From the NCBI GenBank assembly GCA_043748015.1, contig JAYTOA010000031.1, positions 1-64,000 of the forward strand: DNA of 64,000 nt, given 5' to 3'. The notes under the pieces are model-generated. The model did not search any database. It saw only the letters and a list, made by a program, of their open reading frames with translations, and was not told the origin of the DNA. The stretch comes from JAIBBG01 sp043748015. GTDB taxonomy: Bacteria; Bacteroidota; Bacteroidia; Flavobacteriales_D; Sanyastnellaceae. The translations under genes were made by a program, and so were the position numbers. Below are positions 17,601 through 26,471 of this stretch, one piece after another (positions within the stretch are counted from its first letter, which is position 1; every line of letters starts with the position of its first letter).

Positions 17601-20333
17601 ATGAACTATAAACTGATCAGATATTCGTTGTCGTTGCTCTTGGCCATGGCGTGCAGTCAGGTTGTGGCGCAAAACGAAATCGCACACATTTATGGTCAAC
17701 TCAAGGACTTTTCAACCAAGAAAAAATTGGAAGGTTGTTTGGTGCAGGTTTATAAGGATGGCGCCACTTTCGATAATTACGATGCAGGATCCACCGGAAA
17801 GTACGACTTCAAACTTCCACTCGGTTTTGTTTACGACATCAAATTTTCCAAAGCAGAATATCTCTCGAAAATCATTCGTATAGATACGCGAAATATTCCG
17901 GACGAAGACAAAGGAGGTGGATTTGATATGAATGTGGACGGAACTCTTTTTCCTTCACGGCCCGGATTCAACACCGATTTACTTAAAGAGCCAATGGCCA
18001 AAGCGGCATTTAGCCCAGCAGCTGACGGACTTGAATTTGATTTTCCTTACAGCGATAAAAAAGCAAAGGAGATTGAAATAGAGTTTAAGAGACTGGATGA
18101 TATCGAGAAGAATTTTGCCAAGCTGAAAGCCGATTTTGATAAGTATATCAAGGAAGGTGATCAGGCCATGATTGAAAAGAAATATGGCGACGCGGTTGGT
18201 AAATACAAATCAGCATTGGCCATTTTCCCACTGGATGCGCCGGCGAAAGAGAAACTCGCAGCAGCTCAAGCCAAACTGGATGAAGAAAATGCCGGAAAGG
18301 ACCAGGAAGCGAAATACAAGAAATTAATCGAGGACGGTGACAAGGCCTTCAAGGACAAGAAATACGAAGGAGCCAAGAAGAATTATCAAGACGCTCTAAA
18401 AATTAAATCTGATCAAAAGTATCCCAAGGAACAATTGTATCAGATCGACCTTGCGATGGCCGACGCCGCGCGCAGAGGCGAGTACGACGCCATTATTGCC
18501 GATGCCGACAAGAAATTCAAGAACAACGATTTTGCGGTTTCAATAGAAAAATACAAAGCCGGTTCAACCATGTATCCCACGGAGAGTTATCCCAAGGATC
18601 AGATATTGAAAGCTGAGGCAGCATTGAAAGATATGTTGGCTTATGAAGCAGAAAGATTGCGCATCGAAAAAGAATACAACGACAAGATTGCATTGGCTGA
18701 GCGCGGTGTCAATGAAGACAAGCTAGAGCAGGCCATCACGCACTACAAAGCCGCATCAGGTTTGAAGCCGGATAAGCAAATGCCGAAAGATAAGATTGCC
18801 GAGCTGGAAGCGCTGATCATCAGTCGCCAGGCTCTCAAAGATCAAAACGATGCCAATTCGTTGGCAAACGCTGAGAGAGACAGAATTGAAAAGGAATACA
18901 ATGATTTAGTGGCCGAAGCCGATGAAATGTTCACCAAAGAACAACTATTAGATGCTCGTTCGAAATACGAGGCAGCATTGTTGGTGAAGCCTGAAGCGCA
19001 GTATCCAAAGTCGAAGATTCAGACCATTGATTTCCTCATTGCCCAAAATGAAGAGTTGAAAGCAGTCAGCGCCTCAAAGGCAATACAGGATTCGATTGAT
19101 GCTGCGAATAATTCGGCGCTCGCTGCAGCGTTGGAACGCGACAGATTAGCGCTCGAACAAGAGCGACTGGATGCTGAAAGGAGACAGCAGGAATTGGAAG
19201 AACAAAGATTGGCGGCGGAGCAAAAACTGAAGGCACGAAAGCGCAATTGGGATTCAAACGTTGATAAAGAAGCGGAAGATCAGGTGGAGAAATATTATCG
19301 TGATGCTGCCACGAAAGAGTATGCTGCAAAGAATGATAAGGTGAGACAGCAAAGGGAAGAATTCATGGGTTATAGCGCCAAGAAATCGGATGAAGCAGAT
19401 GCTTTGATGGCTGCTAATGTCGCCTCCATAAAAACTACCCGCGAGAATCAAAACGAGTTGGCAAGTATTGGTACAAGCATTCAAAATGCGGCAATTGCCG
19501 ATAATAATCGCAAGAAAAAGGATGTGAACAAGGATAGGGACGACTATCAAAAACAATCTGATAGCCGCATTATCGAGAATGAGCAAAAAATTGAGCAGCG
19601 TAAAGAAGCTTTGAAATCTGTTGAAGACAACGATAGAAATCGCAGCGTGCGCGTGACTGAAAATGAAAAAGCGAAAGAGAATTTTCAGAAAAGCAACGAG
19701 ACATACGCAAGGAAAGGTGACACCAATCGAGCTGAAAATAAAATGAAGGCCGATAGCGAAAAGAAGAAAATTGAAACAATGGCCTATGACGGGGAAAACG
19801 TTAGAAAAGGCAATGAGAACAAGGTGAAGTCCAGAATGCATGAAGAAGAAACCCGCGACAAGGACGAGAAAAAGGCAGCCGATCAGCGCATTTATAATTC
19901 GAAGTTAGCTATCGATAAGAAGAAGAATGATGCGGACGTTTTGGACGACGGCAAAGATTTGCCGGCATACAAAAAGGCTAAGGACATTGAAATGCAGAAG
20001 GTCGATATACAATTTGAAGAACGTCAAAAGGAAAATCGTTCTGCGAATGAGCGATATGATTCACGCAAAGAAGCATTCAGTAAGAAGACCGGCGAGCCAA
20101 AAAGCGAAGAGGAATATTTACCGGTTCCGGGTACAGAGCAATTGCGTGAAGGTGTGACGGAGAACTCTTATAAGTTAGGTAACAAGATGGTTACTGAGCG
20201 TGTGGTTAAAATTGGCAACAAGGTTGAGAAGTATAAGAAAGTAGTTTCGAAAACAGCCATTTACTATTTCCGCAACGGACAAAGTATCACTGAAGTCACC
20301 TGGAGACAGGCCACGTTGACCGAGCCGGAATAA
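17601..20333 (+). CDS. large secreted TPR-like/coiled-coil protein, third member of the trio
   Basis: 910 residues from ATG 17601, chosen because it starts a signal peptide (MNYKLIRYSLSLLLAMACSQVVAQ); the frame is open back to 17433 but that part has no such features. Layout: carboxypeptidase-regulatory-like domain (25-160); five TPR-like repeats of about 60-65 residues between ~175 and 480, each with a Y/F-x2-A-x3-Y core and usually a YPK-x2-I turn; a long highly charged Lys/Glu/Asp/Arg/Asn coiled coil (~480-815); and a conserved-looking end (EYLPVPGTEQL, GVTENSYKLGNKMVTERVVKIG). No enzymatic motif. Likely an envelope structural or scaffold protein. aroQ starts 5 bases past the stop. Confidence 0.78.
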   Translation: MNYKLIRYSLSLLLAMACSQVVAQNEIAHIYGQLKDFSTKKKLEGCLVQVYKDGATFDNYDAGSTGKYDFKLPLGFVYDIKFSKAEYLSKIIRIDTRNIPDEDKGGGFDMNVDGTLFPSRPGFNTDLLKEPMAKAAFSPAADGLEFDFPYSDKKAKEIEIEFKRLDDIEKNFAKLKADFDKYIKEGDQAMIEKKYGDAVGKYKSALAIFPLDAPAKEKLAAAQAKLDEENAGKDQEAKYKKLIEDGDKAFKDKKYEGAKKNYQDALKIKSDQKYPKEQLYQIDLAMADAARRGEYDAIIADADKKFKNNDFAVSIEKYKAGSTMYPTESYPKDQILKAEAALKDMLAYEAERLRIEKEYNDKIALAERGVNEDKLEQAITHYKAASGLKPDKQMPKDKIAELEALIISRQALKDQNDANSLANAERDRIEKEYNDLVAEADEMFTKEQLLDARSKYEAALLVKPEAQYPKSKIQTIDFLIAQNEELKAVSASKAIQDSIDAANNSALAAALERDRLALEQERLDAERRQQELEEQRLAAEQKLKARKRNWDSNVDKEAEDQVEKYYRDAATKEYAAKNDKVRQQREEFMGYSAKKSDEADALMAANVASIKTTRENQNELASIGTSIQNAAIADNNRKKKDVNKDRDDYQKQSDSRIIENEQKIEQRKEALKSVEDNDRNRSVRVTENEKAKENFQKSNETYARKGDTNRAENKMKADSEKKKIETMAYDGENVRKGNENKVKSRMHEEETRDKDEKKAADQRIYNSKLAIDKKKNDADVLDDGKDLPAYKKAKDIEMQKVDIQFEERQKENRSANERYDSRKEAFSKKTGEPKSEEEYLPVPGTEQLREGVTENSYKLGNKMVTERVVKIGNKVEKYKKVVSKTAIYYFRNGQSITEVTWRQATLTEPE

Positions 20334-20338
20334 CAAGA

Positions 20339-20773
20339 ATGAGTAAGCGTATCATTATCATCAACGGCCCCAATCTGAATTTAATTGGTAGAAGAGAACC
20401 CGAGAAGTACGGTTATCAAAACTTCGAGAGTTATTACGTGGCGTTGCGCAAGTCATTCGCCGACGTGCATCTTGAATATTACCAGAGCAATGTGGAAGGT
20501 GAACTGATCAATAAATTGCATGAAGTGGGATTTGCGTTTGATGGAATTGTAATGAATCCCGGTGGATATAGTCATACAAGCGTTGCATTGCGCGATGCGA
20601 TTTCTTCCATCAAAACCCCTGTAGTGGAAGTGCATATCACGAACATACATGCTAGAGAAGAATTTCGACAACATTCTGTCACAGCCGCCAATTGTGTGGG
20701 AATCATTTCCGGGTTTGGATTGATCGGTTATGAACTGGCACTTGAGTACCTGATCGACTTTCAACAACTGTGA
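20339..20773 (+). CDS. aroQ: type II 3-dehydroquinate dehydratase
   Basis: 144 residues, the usual size. Signature IINGPNLNLIGRREPEKYG includes the catalytic Tyr; MNPGGYSHTSVALRDAI and VEVHITNIHAREEFR include the substrate-binding and catalytic His regions. It makes 3-dehydroshikimate in the shikimate pathway and acts in the cytosol. It starts 5 bases after the coiled-coil gene, so it is probably co-transcribed with it although the functions look unrelated. Its stop abuts the stop of the convergent gene with no gap. Confidence 0.96.
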   Translation: MSKRIIIINGPNLNLIGRREPEKYGYQNFESYYVALRKSFADVHLEYYQSNVEGELINKLHEVGFAFDGIVMNPGGYSHTSVALRDAISSIKTPVVEVHITNIHAREEFRQHSVTAANCVGIISGFGLIGYELALEYLIDFQQL

Positions 20774-21337
20774 TTATTTATACTCCCGCATTCCGCTTTC
20801 AATCACACGCACCAGAAGTAAAGCGTCTTGCACTGAGAGTTGTTTCCCGAGTCTGATTTGCTGTCCTGCGGAATTGAATCCAACACGGTCGCCACCTATG
20901 ATCCAGAAACTGTCATCAAGAAAACCCAGAAATGATGTCGGATCTTTTTTCACAATACCGAGTTTGAAGATGTTTTGAAAAGGAAATGTTTCTGTTTTTC
21001 CTCTTTTGCCAAAAGCATTTTTAAGAAGCAATTTTCCTTTGGTGATAGTGATGATTTCTTTACCCTTTTTTCTCCAGATAAATACTTTGAGAATGCGCAC
21101 AAAAAAGTACATCCAGCCTGCAGAAAGTATGATGAAGAAAATACGTTCTTTGAAGTCGGTGGCAAGCAACGAATAAATAATAAAGTACACTCCGCAAAAG
21201 CTCCATGCCGCGAGCCATGCAACAAGCAAAGCCTCTTGCCAACGTTCGACCTGTTGCGAAATTTCTATTGTAAGAGATTCTTTGGTGCGCCTGACTGCAA
21301 TTCTTTTCCCGATGAATTTTGGTTCCGATTGTGTCAT
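20774..21337 (-). CDS. membrane protein with PH-like C-terminal domain, unknown function
   Basis: 187 residues. Two membrane segments close together (about 37-57 and 66-86: LLVAWLAAWSFCGVYFIIYSLL and IFFIILSAGWMYFFVRIL) are followed by a beta-rich domain (EIITITKGKLLLKNAFGKRG, FPFQNIFKLGIV, FWIIGGDRVGFNSAGQQIRLG) that resembles a bacterial PH-like fold. The start codon overlaps the bshA stop in an ATGA arrangement, so it is translationally coupled to bshA. No specific role in bacillithiol metabolism can be shown. Confidence 0.75.
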   Translation of the reverse strand: MTQSEPKFIGKRIAVRRTKESLTIEISQQVERWQEALLVAWLAAWSFCGVYFIIYSLLATDFKERIFFIILSAGWMYFFVRILKVFIWRKKGKEIITITKGKLLLKNAFGKRGKTETFPFQNIFKLGIVKKDPTSFLGFLDDSFWIIGGDRVGFNSAGQQIRLGKQLSVQDALLLVRVIESGMREYK

Positions 21338-22473
21338 GCCATTGCTAAAACTGAATTATACAAAGCTTCGTATTGTGGAAGAATTTTTTCCAATGAAAAA
21401 TCCTTTGCACGCAATCGTGCATTGTCACTGAATTTTTTAAGTCGTTTGTCATCGCTCAAAATGTATAGAACATTTTTTGCCATGTCATCTACATCACCCA
21501 CATCGCTCATCATACCTGTTACGCCATGTCGGTTAACTTCAGGTAATCCTCCTGTATTTGTAGAGATGACAGGAAGTCCGACAGCCATCGCTTCAAGTGC
21601 GGCGAGACCAAAACTTTCCGATTCAGATGGTAGCATAAAAAGATCGCCAATGTTCAAGAGTTCCATTGGATTTTTTACGTTACCAACGAATGTTACTTTT
21701 TCGCAAATGCCAAGTACACGACATTTCTGTTCGGCGCGTGTTCGTTCAGGGCCATCACCAAGCAGTACGAGCTGCGACGGAATTTGATCTTTAATGAGTG
21801 CGAATACATCAATGATGTCTTCAATTCTTTTAACCGGACGAAAGTTGGAGACGTGTATTAAAATCTTCTCCTCAGGCGATGCATACTCAGCGCGCAATTC
21901 TTCACGTCCACTGAATTCCGTATGATCAAGATTCAAAAAGTTTGGAATTACTTCAATGTCACGGTTGATGCCGAATAATTTGTAGGTATCGTTTTTTAGA
22001 CTACTCGACACAGCGGTTACAGCATCACTTTTATTGATGGCAAATGAAATCACAGGCTCGAATGATGCGTCCTTTCCAAGAAGTGTAATATCCGTTCCGT
22101 GGAGCGTAGTAATCACCGGTAGGTGAATACCTTCTTCTGCAAGAATATGTTTCGCGGTAATCGCTGCTGATGCGTGAGGTATGGCATAGTGAACATGCAT
22201 CAAGTCGAGCTTCTCGTATTTTGCTACTTCAATCATCTTGCTCGCAAGTACAAGTTCATATGGAGGATAAATGAAGAGAGGGTAATCACTTACTACGACC
22301 TCGTGATATCGAACACGCTTGTGCACTGAAGCCAGACGTACTGGTTGACTATAAGTGATGAAATGAATTTCGTGACCTTTATCAGCCAGCGCTTTTCCAA
22401 GCTCAGTCGCCACCACACCGCTACCACCATAGGTTGGATAGCATACAATTCCAATTTTGAGTCGATTTGCCAT
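21334..22473 (-). CDS. bshA: N-acetyl-alpha-D-glucosaminyl L-malate synthase
   Basis: 379 residues, GT4 glycosyltransferase. The N-terminus KIGIVCYPTYGGSGVVATELG and the HVHYAIPHA, HGTDIT, NFRPVKR, GDGPER and ESFGLAALEAMA blocks match BshA. It joins UDP-GlcNAc and L-malate in the first step of bacillithiol synthesis in the cytosol. A TACCTTTG promoter element sits 8 bases before the ATG, implying a very short or absent leader. The PH-like membrane protein gene follows with overlap. bshB and bshC are not in the window. Confidence 0.93.
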   Translation of the reverse strand: MANRLKIGIVCYPTYGGSGVVATELGKALADKGHEIHFITYSQPVRLASVHKRVRYHEVVVSDYPLFIYPPYELVLASKMIEVAKYEKLDLMHVHYAIPHASAAITAKHILAEEGIHLPVITTLHGTDITLLGKDASFEPVISFAINKSDAVTAVSSSLKNDTYKLFGINRDIEVIPNFLNLDHTEFSGREELRAEYASPEEKILIHVSNFRPVKRIEDIIDVFALIKDQIPSQLVLLGDGPERTRAEQKCRVLGICEKVTFVGNVKNPMELLNIGDLFMLPSESESFGLAALEAMAVGLPVISTNTGGLPEVNRHGVTGMMSDVGDVDDMAKNVLYILSDDKRLKKFSDNARLRAKDFSLEKILPQYEALYNSVLAMA

Positions 22474-22480
22474 AAGTCGG

Positions 22481-22508
22481 CAAAGGTAAAGGTTGAAAAG
22501 AAAAACAA
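22481..22508 (-). promoter_or_regulatory. candidate promoter of bshA
   Basis: On the minus strand TTG (22508-22506), a 17-base spacer, then TACCTTTG (22488-22481). The start codon is at 22473, so the transcript would be nearly leaderless. Confidence 0.6.
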
Positions 22509-22695
22509 GTATGAACCTATATTCAGAAGTGAGAAGCTTTTATTGATGCAGGATTGGAAGCAGAAGCGAGTTAATTAACTTGATGATGGTTCATAACTAT
22601 ACGTTGACGAGTGTCGCAAAATCGTCATTGCAAATACTTTAGTCACGTCCGAACAATGGTTGACTCAAACGTGAGTGATCCGCTAAGGACAATTA

Positions 22696-24159
22696 ATGAG
22701 TGTTTTAAACCTAAACAGCGTTAAGATTATGCCGGTAGCGAGAAAAGCGATTACGCCATTAAAAAAACAGGCAGTGAAGAAGGCAACCAAGGTTGTATCA
22801 ATTGCCGTCGAAAATCACACAGTTCAACCAGTTACATCCAAAAAAATTTACGTACTAGACACATCGGTTTTATTACATGATCACAACAGTATCAACAGTT
22901 TTGAAGACAATCATGTAGCCATTCCCATCACAGTTCTTGAGGAGCTTGACAAATTCAAAGTAGGAAATGAGACAAAGAATTTCGAAGCGCGGGAATGTAT
23001 CAGAATCATCGACAGACTTTCAGCGGAACATACATTACAAGAATGGATTCCATTGGAGAATGAGCAGAATGGAACACTGAAGATTATCATCAACACCACA
23101 AAGCAATTGCCTCAGAATGCAGAGACAATTTTCGAAGACAAAAAGAACGATCACAAAATTCTGAATGCTGCAATTCAGATTCAACAAGAAGAAAAGAAGT
23201 CGCGAGTTGTTCTTGTTACGAAGGATATCAATTTGAGGTTAAAAGCCAAGGCATTGAATTTGCCTGCTGAAGATTACAAGACAGGTAAAGTAAAAGAGTC
23301 TATGATGATGTACAGCGGTAAATCCACGCTGGAGAATATGGATGCGGAATTCATACGCAAACTTTATCAGGAAGGCCGATCAGAAGATGTAGAAGTTCTG
23401 GGCAAAATGAAGCACAACAATCACTTCTATATTATGAAGAATTGTTCTTCTTCAGCACTTGCATATTACAATTCCAAAGAGCAGGAGATCGAGCGCGTTG
23501 ATAAAGTGTATGCATATGGCATAAAACCGAAGAACGCTGAACAAGCATTTGCACTTCATGCCATTCTGAATCCCGAAATCAAATTAGTGACGATATCAGG
23601 TGTTGCGGGTACAGGAAAAACGCTGCTTGCGTTGGCGGGTTCGCTGGAGATGAAAAATCATTACGATCAGATTATACTCGCTCGTCCAATCGTGCCACTG
23701 AGCAACAAGGAAATCGGTTTTCTGCCAGGTGATGCGCAAGAAAAGGTGAATCCATACATGCAGCCGCTTTGGGATAATTTGAATTTTATCAAGAATCAGT
23801 TTGGCGACAATGAGAAGAAGCGCAAAGCCATTGATGAGATGCAGGCGCAAGGAAAAATTACCATTTGTCCTTTGGCATTCATTCGTGGAAGAAGTTTGTC
23901 GAATTGCATTTTCATCGTTGATGAAGCACAGAATCTTACTCCGCATGAAGTGAAAACAATTATCACCCGCGCCGGAGAAAATTCAAAAGTGATTCTTACC
24001 GGCGATGTTCGACAAATTGATACGCCATATCTCGATGAGCAATCCAACGGAATGTCATACGTCATTGAAAGATTGAAAGGTCAGGATTTGTATTGTCATG
24101 TTACGCTCGAGAAGGGCGAACGAAGTGAATTGGCCAATCTTGCCAACGAGATGCTTTAA
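22696..24159 (+). CDS. PhoH family ATPase with N-terminal PIN domain (PhoH2 type)
   Basis: 487 residues. After a ~45-residue basic leader comes a PIN nuclease-like domain (IYVLDTSVLLHD, ITVLEELDKFK, RVVLVTKDINLRLKAKAL), then the PhoH ATPase with Walker A GVAGTGKTLLALA, LARPIVPLSNKEIGFLPGD, Walker B FIVDEAQNLT and ILTGDVRQIDTPY. PhoH2 proteins couple an RNase-like PIN domain to an RNA helicase-like ATPase. ATG 22696 is taken as the start; ATG 22729 would remove 11 residues. Single gene with a terminator at 24180-24215. Confidence 0.92.
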   Translation: MSVLNLNSVKIMPVARKAITPLKKQAVKKATKVVSIAVENHTVQPVTSKKIYVLDTSVLLHDHNSINSFEDNHVAIPITVLEELDKFKVGNETKNFEARECIRIIDRLSAEHTLQEWIPLENEQNGTLKIIINTTKQLPQNAETIFEDKKNDHKILNAAIQIQQEEKKSRVVLVTKDINLRLKAKALNLPAEDYKTGKVKESMMMYSGKSTLENMDAEFIRKLYQEGRSEDVEVLGKMKHNNHFYIMKNCSSSALAYYNSKEQEIERVDKVYAYGIKPKNAEQAFALHAILNPEIKLVTISGVAGTGKTLLALAGSLEMKNHYDQIILARPIVPLSNKEIGFLPGDAQEKVNPYMQPLWDNLNFIKNQFGDNEKKRKAIDEMQAQGKITICPLAFIRGRSLSNCIFIVDEAQNLTPHEVKTIITRAGENSKVILTGDVRQIDTPYLDEQSNGMSYVIERLKGQDLYCHVTLEKGERSELANLANEML

Positions 24160-24179
24160 TTGCAAATTTGAATTTTAAT

Positions 24180-24215
24180 ATCCTCACAAGCGAAAGTTGG
24201 TGGGGATTTTTTTTT
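24180..24215 (+). terminator. terminator of the phoH-family gene
   Basis: A stem of ATCCTCACAA against TTGGTGGGGAT (one G-T pair, one bulge) is followed by a nine-T run, 20 bases past the stop. Confidence 0.8.
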
Positions 24216-24227
24216 GACGAATGAATA

Positions 24228-24452
24228 CTAGAGTTCAATTTTTTTTCCGCGCCACATCCATGGCTTCCAGATTCTAGTATTTCTTTTCCAGAAGATGAGA
24301 ACGAGATAGGCGAAAATGGGAGAACCAAAAGTGAGAAACGAAAGATAAATGAATGAAAGCCGCACCTGGCGCGTCTTTACGCCCATGTAATCAGCGATGC
24401 CGGCGCAAACACCAAACAATTGTTTTTCAAGTATAGATGGTATCCTTTTCAT
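24228..24452 (-). CDS. PspC domain small membrane protein
   Basis: 74 residues from ATG 24452, chosen because it overlaps the DUF2851 stop in an ATGA arrangement; the frame extends 20 codons further but inside the upstream gene. The PspC core is clear: KQLFGVCAGIADYMGVKTRQVRLSFIYLSFLTFGSPIFAYLVLIFW, with one membrane segment. PspC proteins are linked to envelope stress. It is translationally coupled to the DUF2851 gene. Confidence 0.85.
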   Translation of the reverse strand: MKRIPSILEKQLFGVCAGIADYMGVKTRQVRLSFIYLSFLTFGSPIFAYLVLIFWKRNTRIWKPWMWRGKKIEL

Positions 24453-25762
24453 TTTTCGTTCTTCAAAAGCTTCAGTCCAATCTGACACTGAAGACATTTT
24501 CGTGCAGAGCAATATACGTTAAAAAGCTGGAGAAGGCTTTGACTATCTCCCGCATGATGGCATTTGACACCTAGTCTGACCCAGTTGTCAAGTATGCTAT
24601 TGTGCTCTACGTTGCAAATTTCGAAAATTTTCAATGCCTTGTCAATTTGATTTTGATCAGTATGGTATTTTCCATAGGCAAACAATGTCACGGCAACGGT
24701 GTTGATCATGATATTGTGAATAGAATCAACGCCCATTTTTTTCGAAGTAGATTGTTTTTTTAGTGTCGACTTCACTACAGGTTCTGCAACAGTCTGAGCA
24801 TCGAAGCGATAATGATGGCGCCAATATTCATGAGGCTCACCATCAAAAAGCCGAAGGATATTTTCCGGAGAATCTTCCTCAAGTAATTGAGTGAAAAGAT
24901 GTTCTGATTTGCAAATCAAAGCTGAGAATTGCGCTAAGCGAATCGTCGGAAAATTCGGTGGTCGAAGCCTTCCGAAATTCCATGCGGAAGCATTCATTTC
25001 CTTCATGCCATATTTATGACATAGAAATTTGTATTCCTTTTGAAGATCGCGCGGATATTCATCAGCGAAAATTTCTTGCAGCATTCCTGCTTGTCCAAAG
25101 AGCAATGCCTCAATTTGAAACGGATCGCTTTTGTGTTTTGCAAGGATGGATTGAGGCAAATTTTCGGCAAGACGTTCCATCGCATCTGCATTCACTTTGA
25201 AACCAAAGTTGCGGGCAAGTTTTCTGTAAAATACTTCTGACCAATCACCACCTGTTTTTGTGAACTGATCCATGAATGCCTCCGATTTTTTTTCAAGTCT
25301 TTCGATGAGAAGTCGGTCTTTCCATGCAGTCCATGTGAGTTGATCAACACTCGGCAGAACTTGTTGACAAGGAATCCATGATTTGTTTTGAAGCCACTGC
25401 TGATAGCGTTCCCACTGATTGCCGATGAGATAAGTTGAAACATCAAATACAGGAAGGTCCCCTGGTTGATGTAAATAAATTTCCCGGTCGTTATTAAAAA
25501 CAACATGCAAGATGACATTCTTATAATGCTCATCATCGGTATGTCCGTGCTTATGCCAGTCGCTTGATTTCAGATGAATTTCCACATGACCACTCCAAAT
25601 TTGATCTCCAATTTTTAATCGTGCATTGCTGAAGTCCGGTCCGCCATGGTGATTGTGAATTCCGGGTTGGATCACAACGAGCTGCTGACCGCTAGTGGTG
25701 CTCAGTTCAGGCCTGTTGTACAGTCGGTATTGCCAGGTATAATGGAGATAGTCTTCGGTCAT
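24449..25762 (-). CDS. DUF2851 family protein
   Basis: 437 residues, no signal peptide or membrane segment. The N-terminal region (LHYTWQYRLYN, IQPGIHNHHGGPDFSNARLKIG, WSGHVEIHLKSSDW, VILHVVFNND) is the hallmark of DUF2851, a family common in Bacteroidota with no known function. The C-terminus has CSARKCLQCQIG, near-invariant cysteines in the family from memory. The divergent lipoprotein gene starts 84 bases away. Confidence 0.85.
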   Translation of the reverse strand: MTEDYLHYTWQYRLYNRPELSTTSGQQLVVIQPGIHNHHGGPDFSNARLKIGDQIWSGHVEIHLKSSDWHKHGHTDDEHYKNVILHVVFNNDREIYLHQPGDLPVFDVSTYLIGNQWERYQQWLQNKSWIPCQQVLPSVDQLTWTAWKDRLLIERLEKKSEAFMDQFTKTGGDWSEVFYRKLARNFGFKVNADAMERLAENLPQSILAKHKSDPFQIEALLFGQAGMLQEIFADEYPRDLQKEYKFLCHKYGMKEMNASAWNFGRLRPPNFPTIRLAQFSALICKSEHLFTQLLEEDSPENILRLFDGEPHEYWRHHYRFDAQTVAEPVVKSTLKKQSTSKKMGVDSIHNIMINTVAVTLFAYGKYHTDQNQIDKALKIFEICNVEHNSILDNWVRLGVKCHHAGDSQSLLQLFNVYCSARKCLQCQIGLKLLKNEK

Positions 25763-25785
25763 AATATGATCGACATCAGTAGGTT

Positions 25786-25793
25786 TAAGTTTG
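25786..25793 (+). promoter_or_regulatory. candidate -7 element of the lipoprotein gene
   Basis: TAAGTTTG matches TAnnTTTG, 53 bases before the ATG at 25847 and just outside the divergent DUF2851 start. Confidence 0.45.
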
Positions 25794-25846
25794 AATTTCC
25801 GAATAATAGAGTTATCTTCGAATTATTAACCAAAAAACCAAGCACC

Positions 25847-26389
25847 ATGAAAGTTTTTCGACTTGCGGCCTTGTTTTGTCTGATTGCACTAATAGTAAGT
25901 GGTTGCAATAAATTCAAGGAGAAAAGATTTTCCACCACCATTCCATACAATTTTACAGTTGAAATAACTGAGAATGGTTCTACTACTGTCGATTTGACTG
26001 GTGATATTACGGCCATGATCAATGCTGAACTTGAAAAAGTAAAGGACAAAATAAAGCGATATGAGCTGGTGAGTATCAACTATAAAATATGGGAATTTTA
26101 TGGCGCGACACCGAATACCTTCACAGGTTCAATTGGATTTGGAAATGCGAATGCCATTAATCCAGGTGTTTCCTACGCATATTCGGGCATAGATCTTCAA
26201 GCCGGAAATGACAATGCGAACCACGTAAAAATGAATCTGAATAGTCAGGACATAGCTCGGATTCAGCAGTATTTCCTTGATACAAATGGGCTTCGCATGT
26301 TTTTCACCGGAGCTGTCGATCAGAAACCTGTTCACTTCGTGATGCAGATTGTTGTGAATGTGGATGCCATAGCCGAAACGAAGAAGTAG
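25847..26389 (+). CDS. lipoprotein of unknown function
   Basis: 180 residues from ATG 25847, which starts a lipoprotein signal (MKVFRLAALFCLIALIVSGC, lipid-modified Cys20); the frame is open upstream to 25646 but that part overlaps the DUF2851 gene antisense. The mature region is beta-rich with PYNFTVEITENGSTTVDL, a helix (MINAELEKVKDKIKRYEL) and FTGAVDQKPVHFVMQIVVNVDAIAETKK. Lacking a +2 Asp, it could reach the outer membrane. No family recognised. Confidence 0.78.
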   Translation: MKVFRLAALFCLIALIVSGCNKFKEKRFSTTIPYNFTVEITENGSTTVDLTGDITAMINAELEKVKDKIKRYELVSINYKIWEFYGATPNTFTGSIGFGNANAINPGVSYAYSGIDLQAGNDNANHVKMNLNSQDIARIQQYFLDTNGLRMFFTGAVDQKPVHFVMQIVVNVDAIAETKK

Positions 26390-26422
26390 AAGCGTTTGCC
26401 TTACAAAAAACCTTACATCTAG

Positions 26423-26442
26423 AATAGGAATTTCGCCCTATT
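26423..26442. repeat. small inverted repeat upstream of the PNGase F-like gene
   Basis: AATAGG (26423-26428) and CCTATT (26437-26442) around 8 bases, without a T-run. It lies 30 bases before the next ATG and could be a leader hairpin or operator; significance is uncertain. Confidence 0.3.
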
Positions 26443-26471
26443 GGTCTCACCTTGCTCCACAATTCTTTTTT

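Noticed and set aside
19254..19841. 195-codon ORF opposite the coiled-coil region
   Set aside because: A hydrophobic-looking translation caused by the Lys/Glu-rich sense strand; no independent support.
20975..21787. 270-codon + strand ORF opposite bshA and the PH-like gene
   Set aside because: Cys/Ser/Phe-rich composition typical of an antisense shadow; both minus-strand genes have recognisable families.
25646..25846. N-terminal extension of the lipoprotein ORF
   Set aside because: It lies antisense inside DUF2851 and would bury the lipobox signal that starts at 25847.
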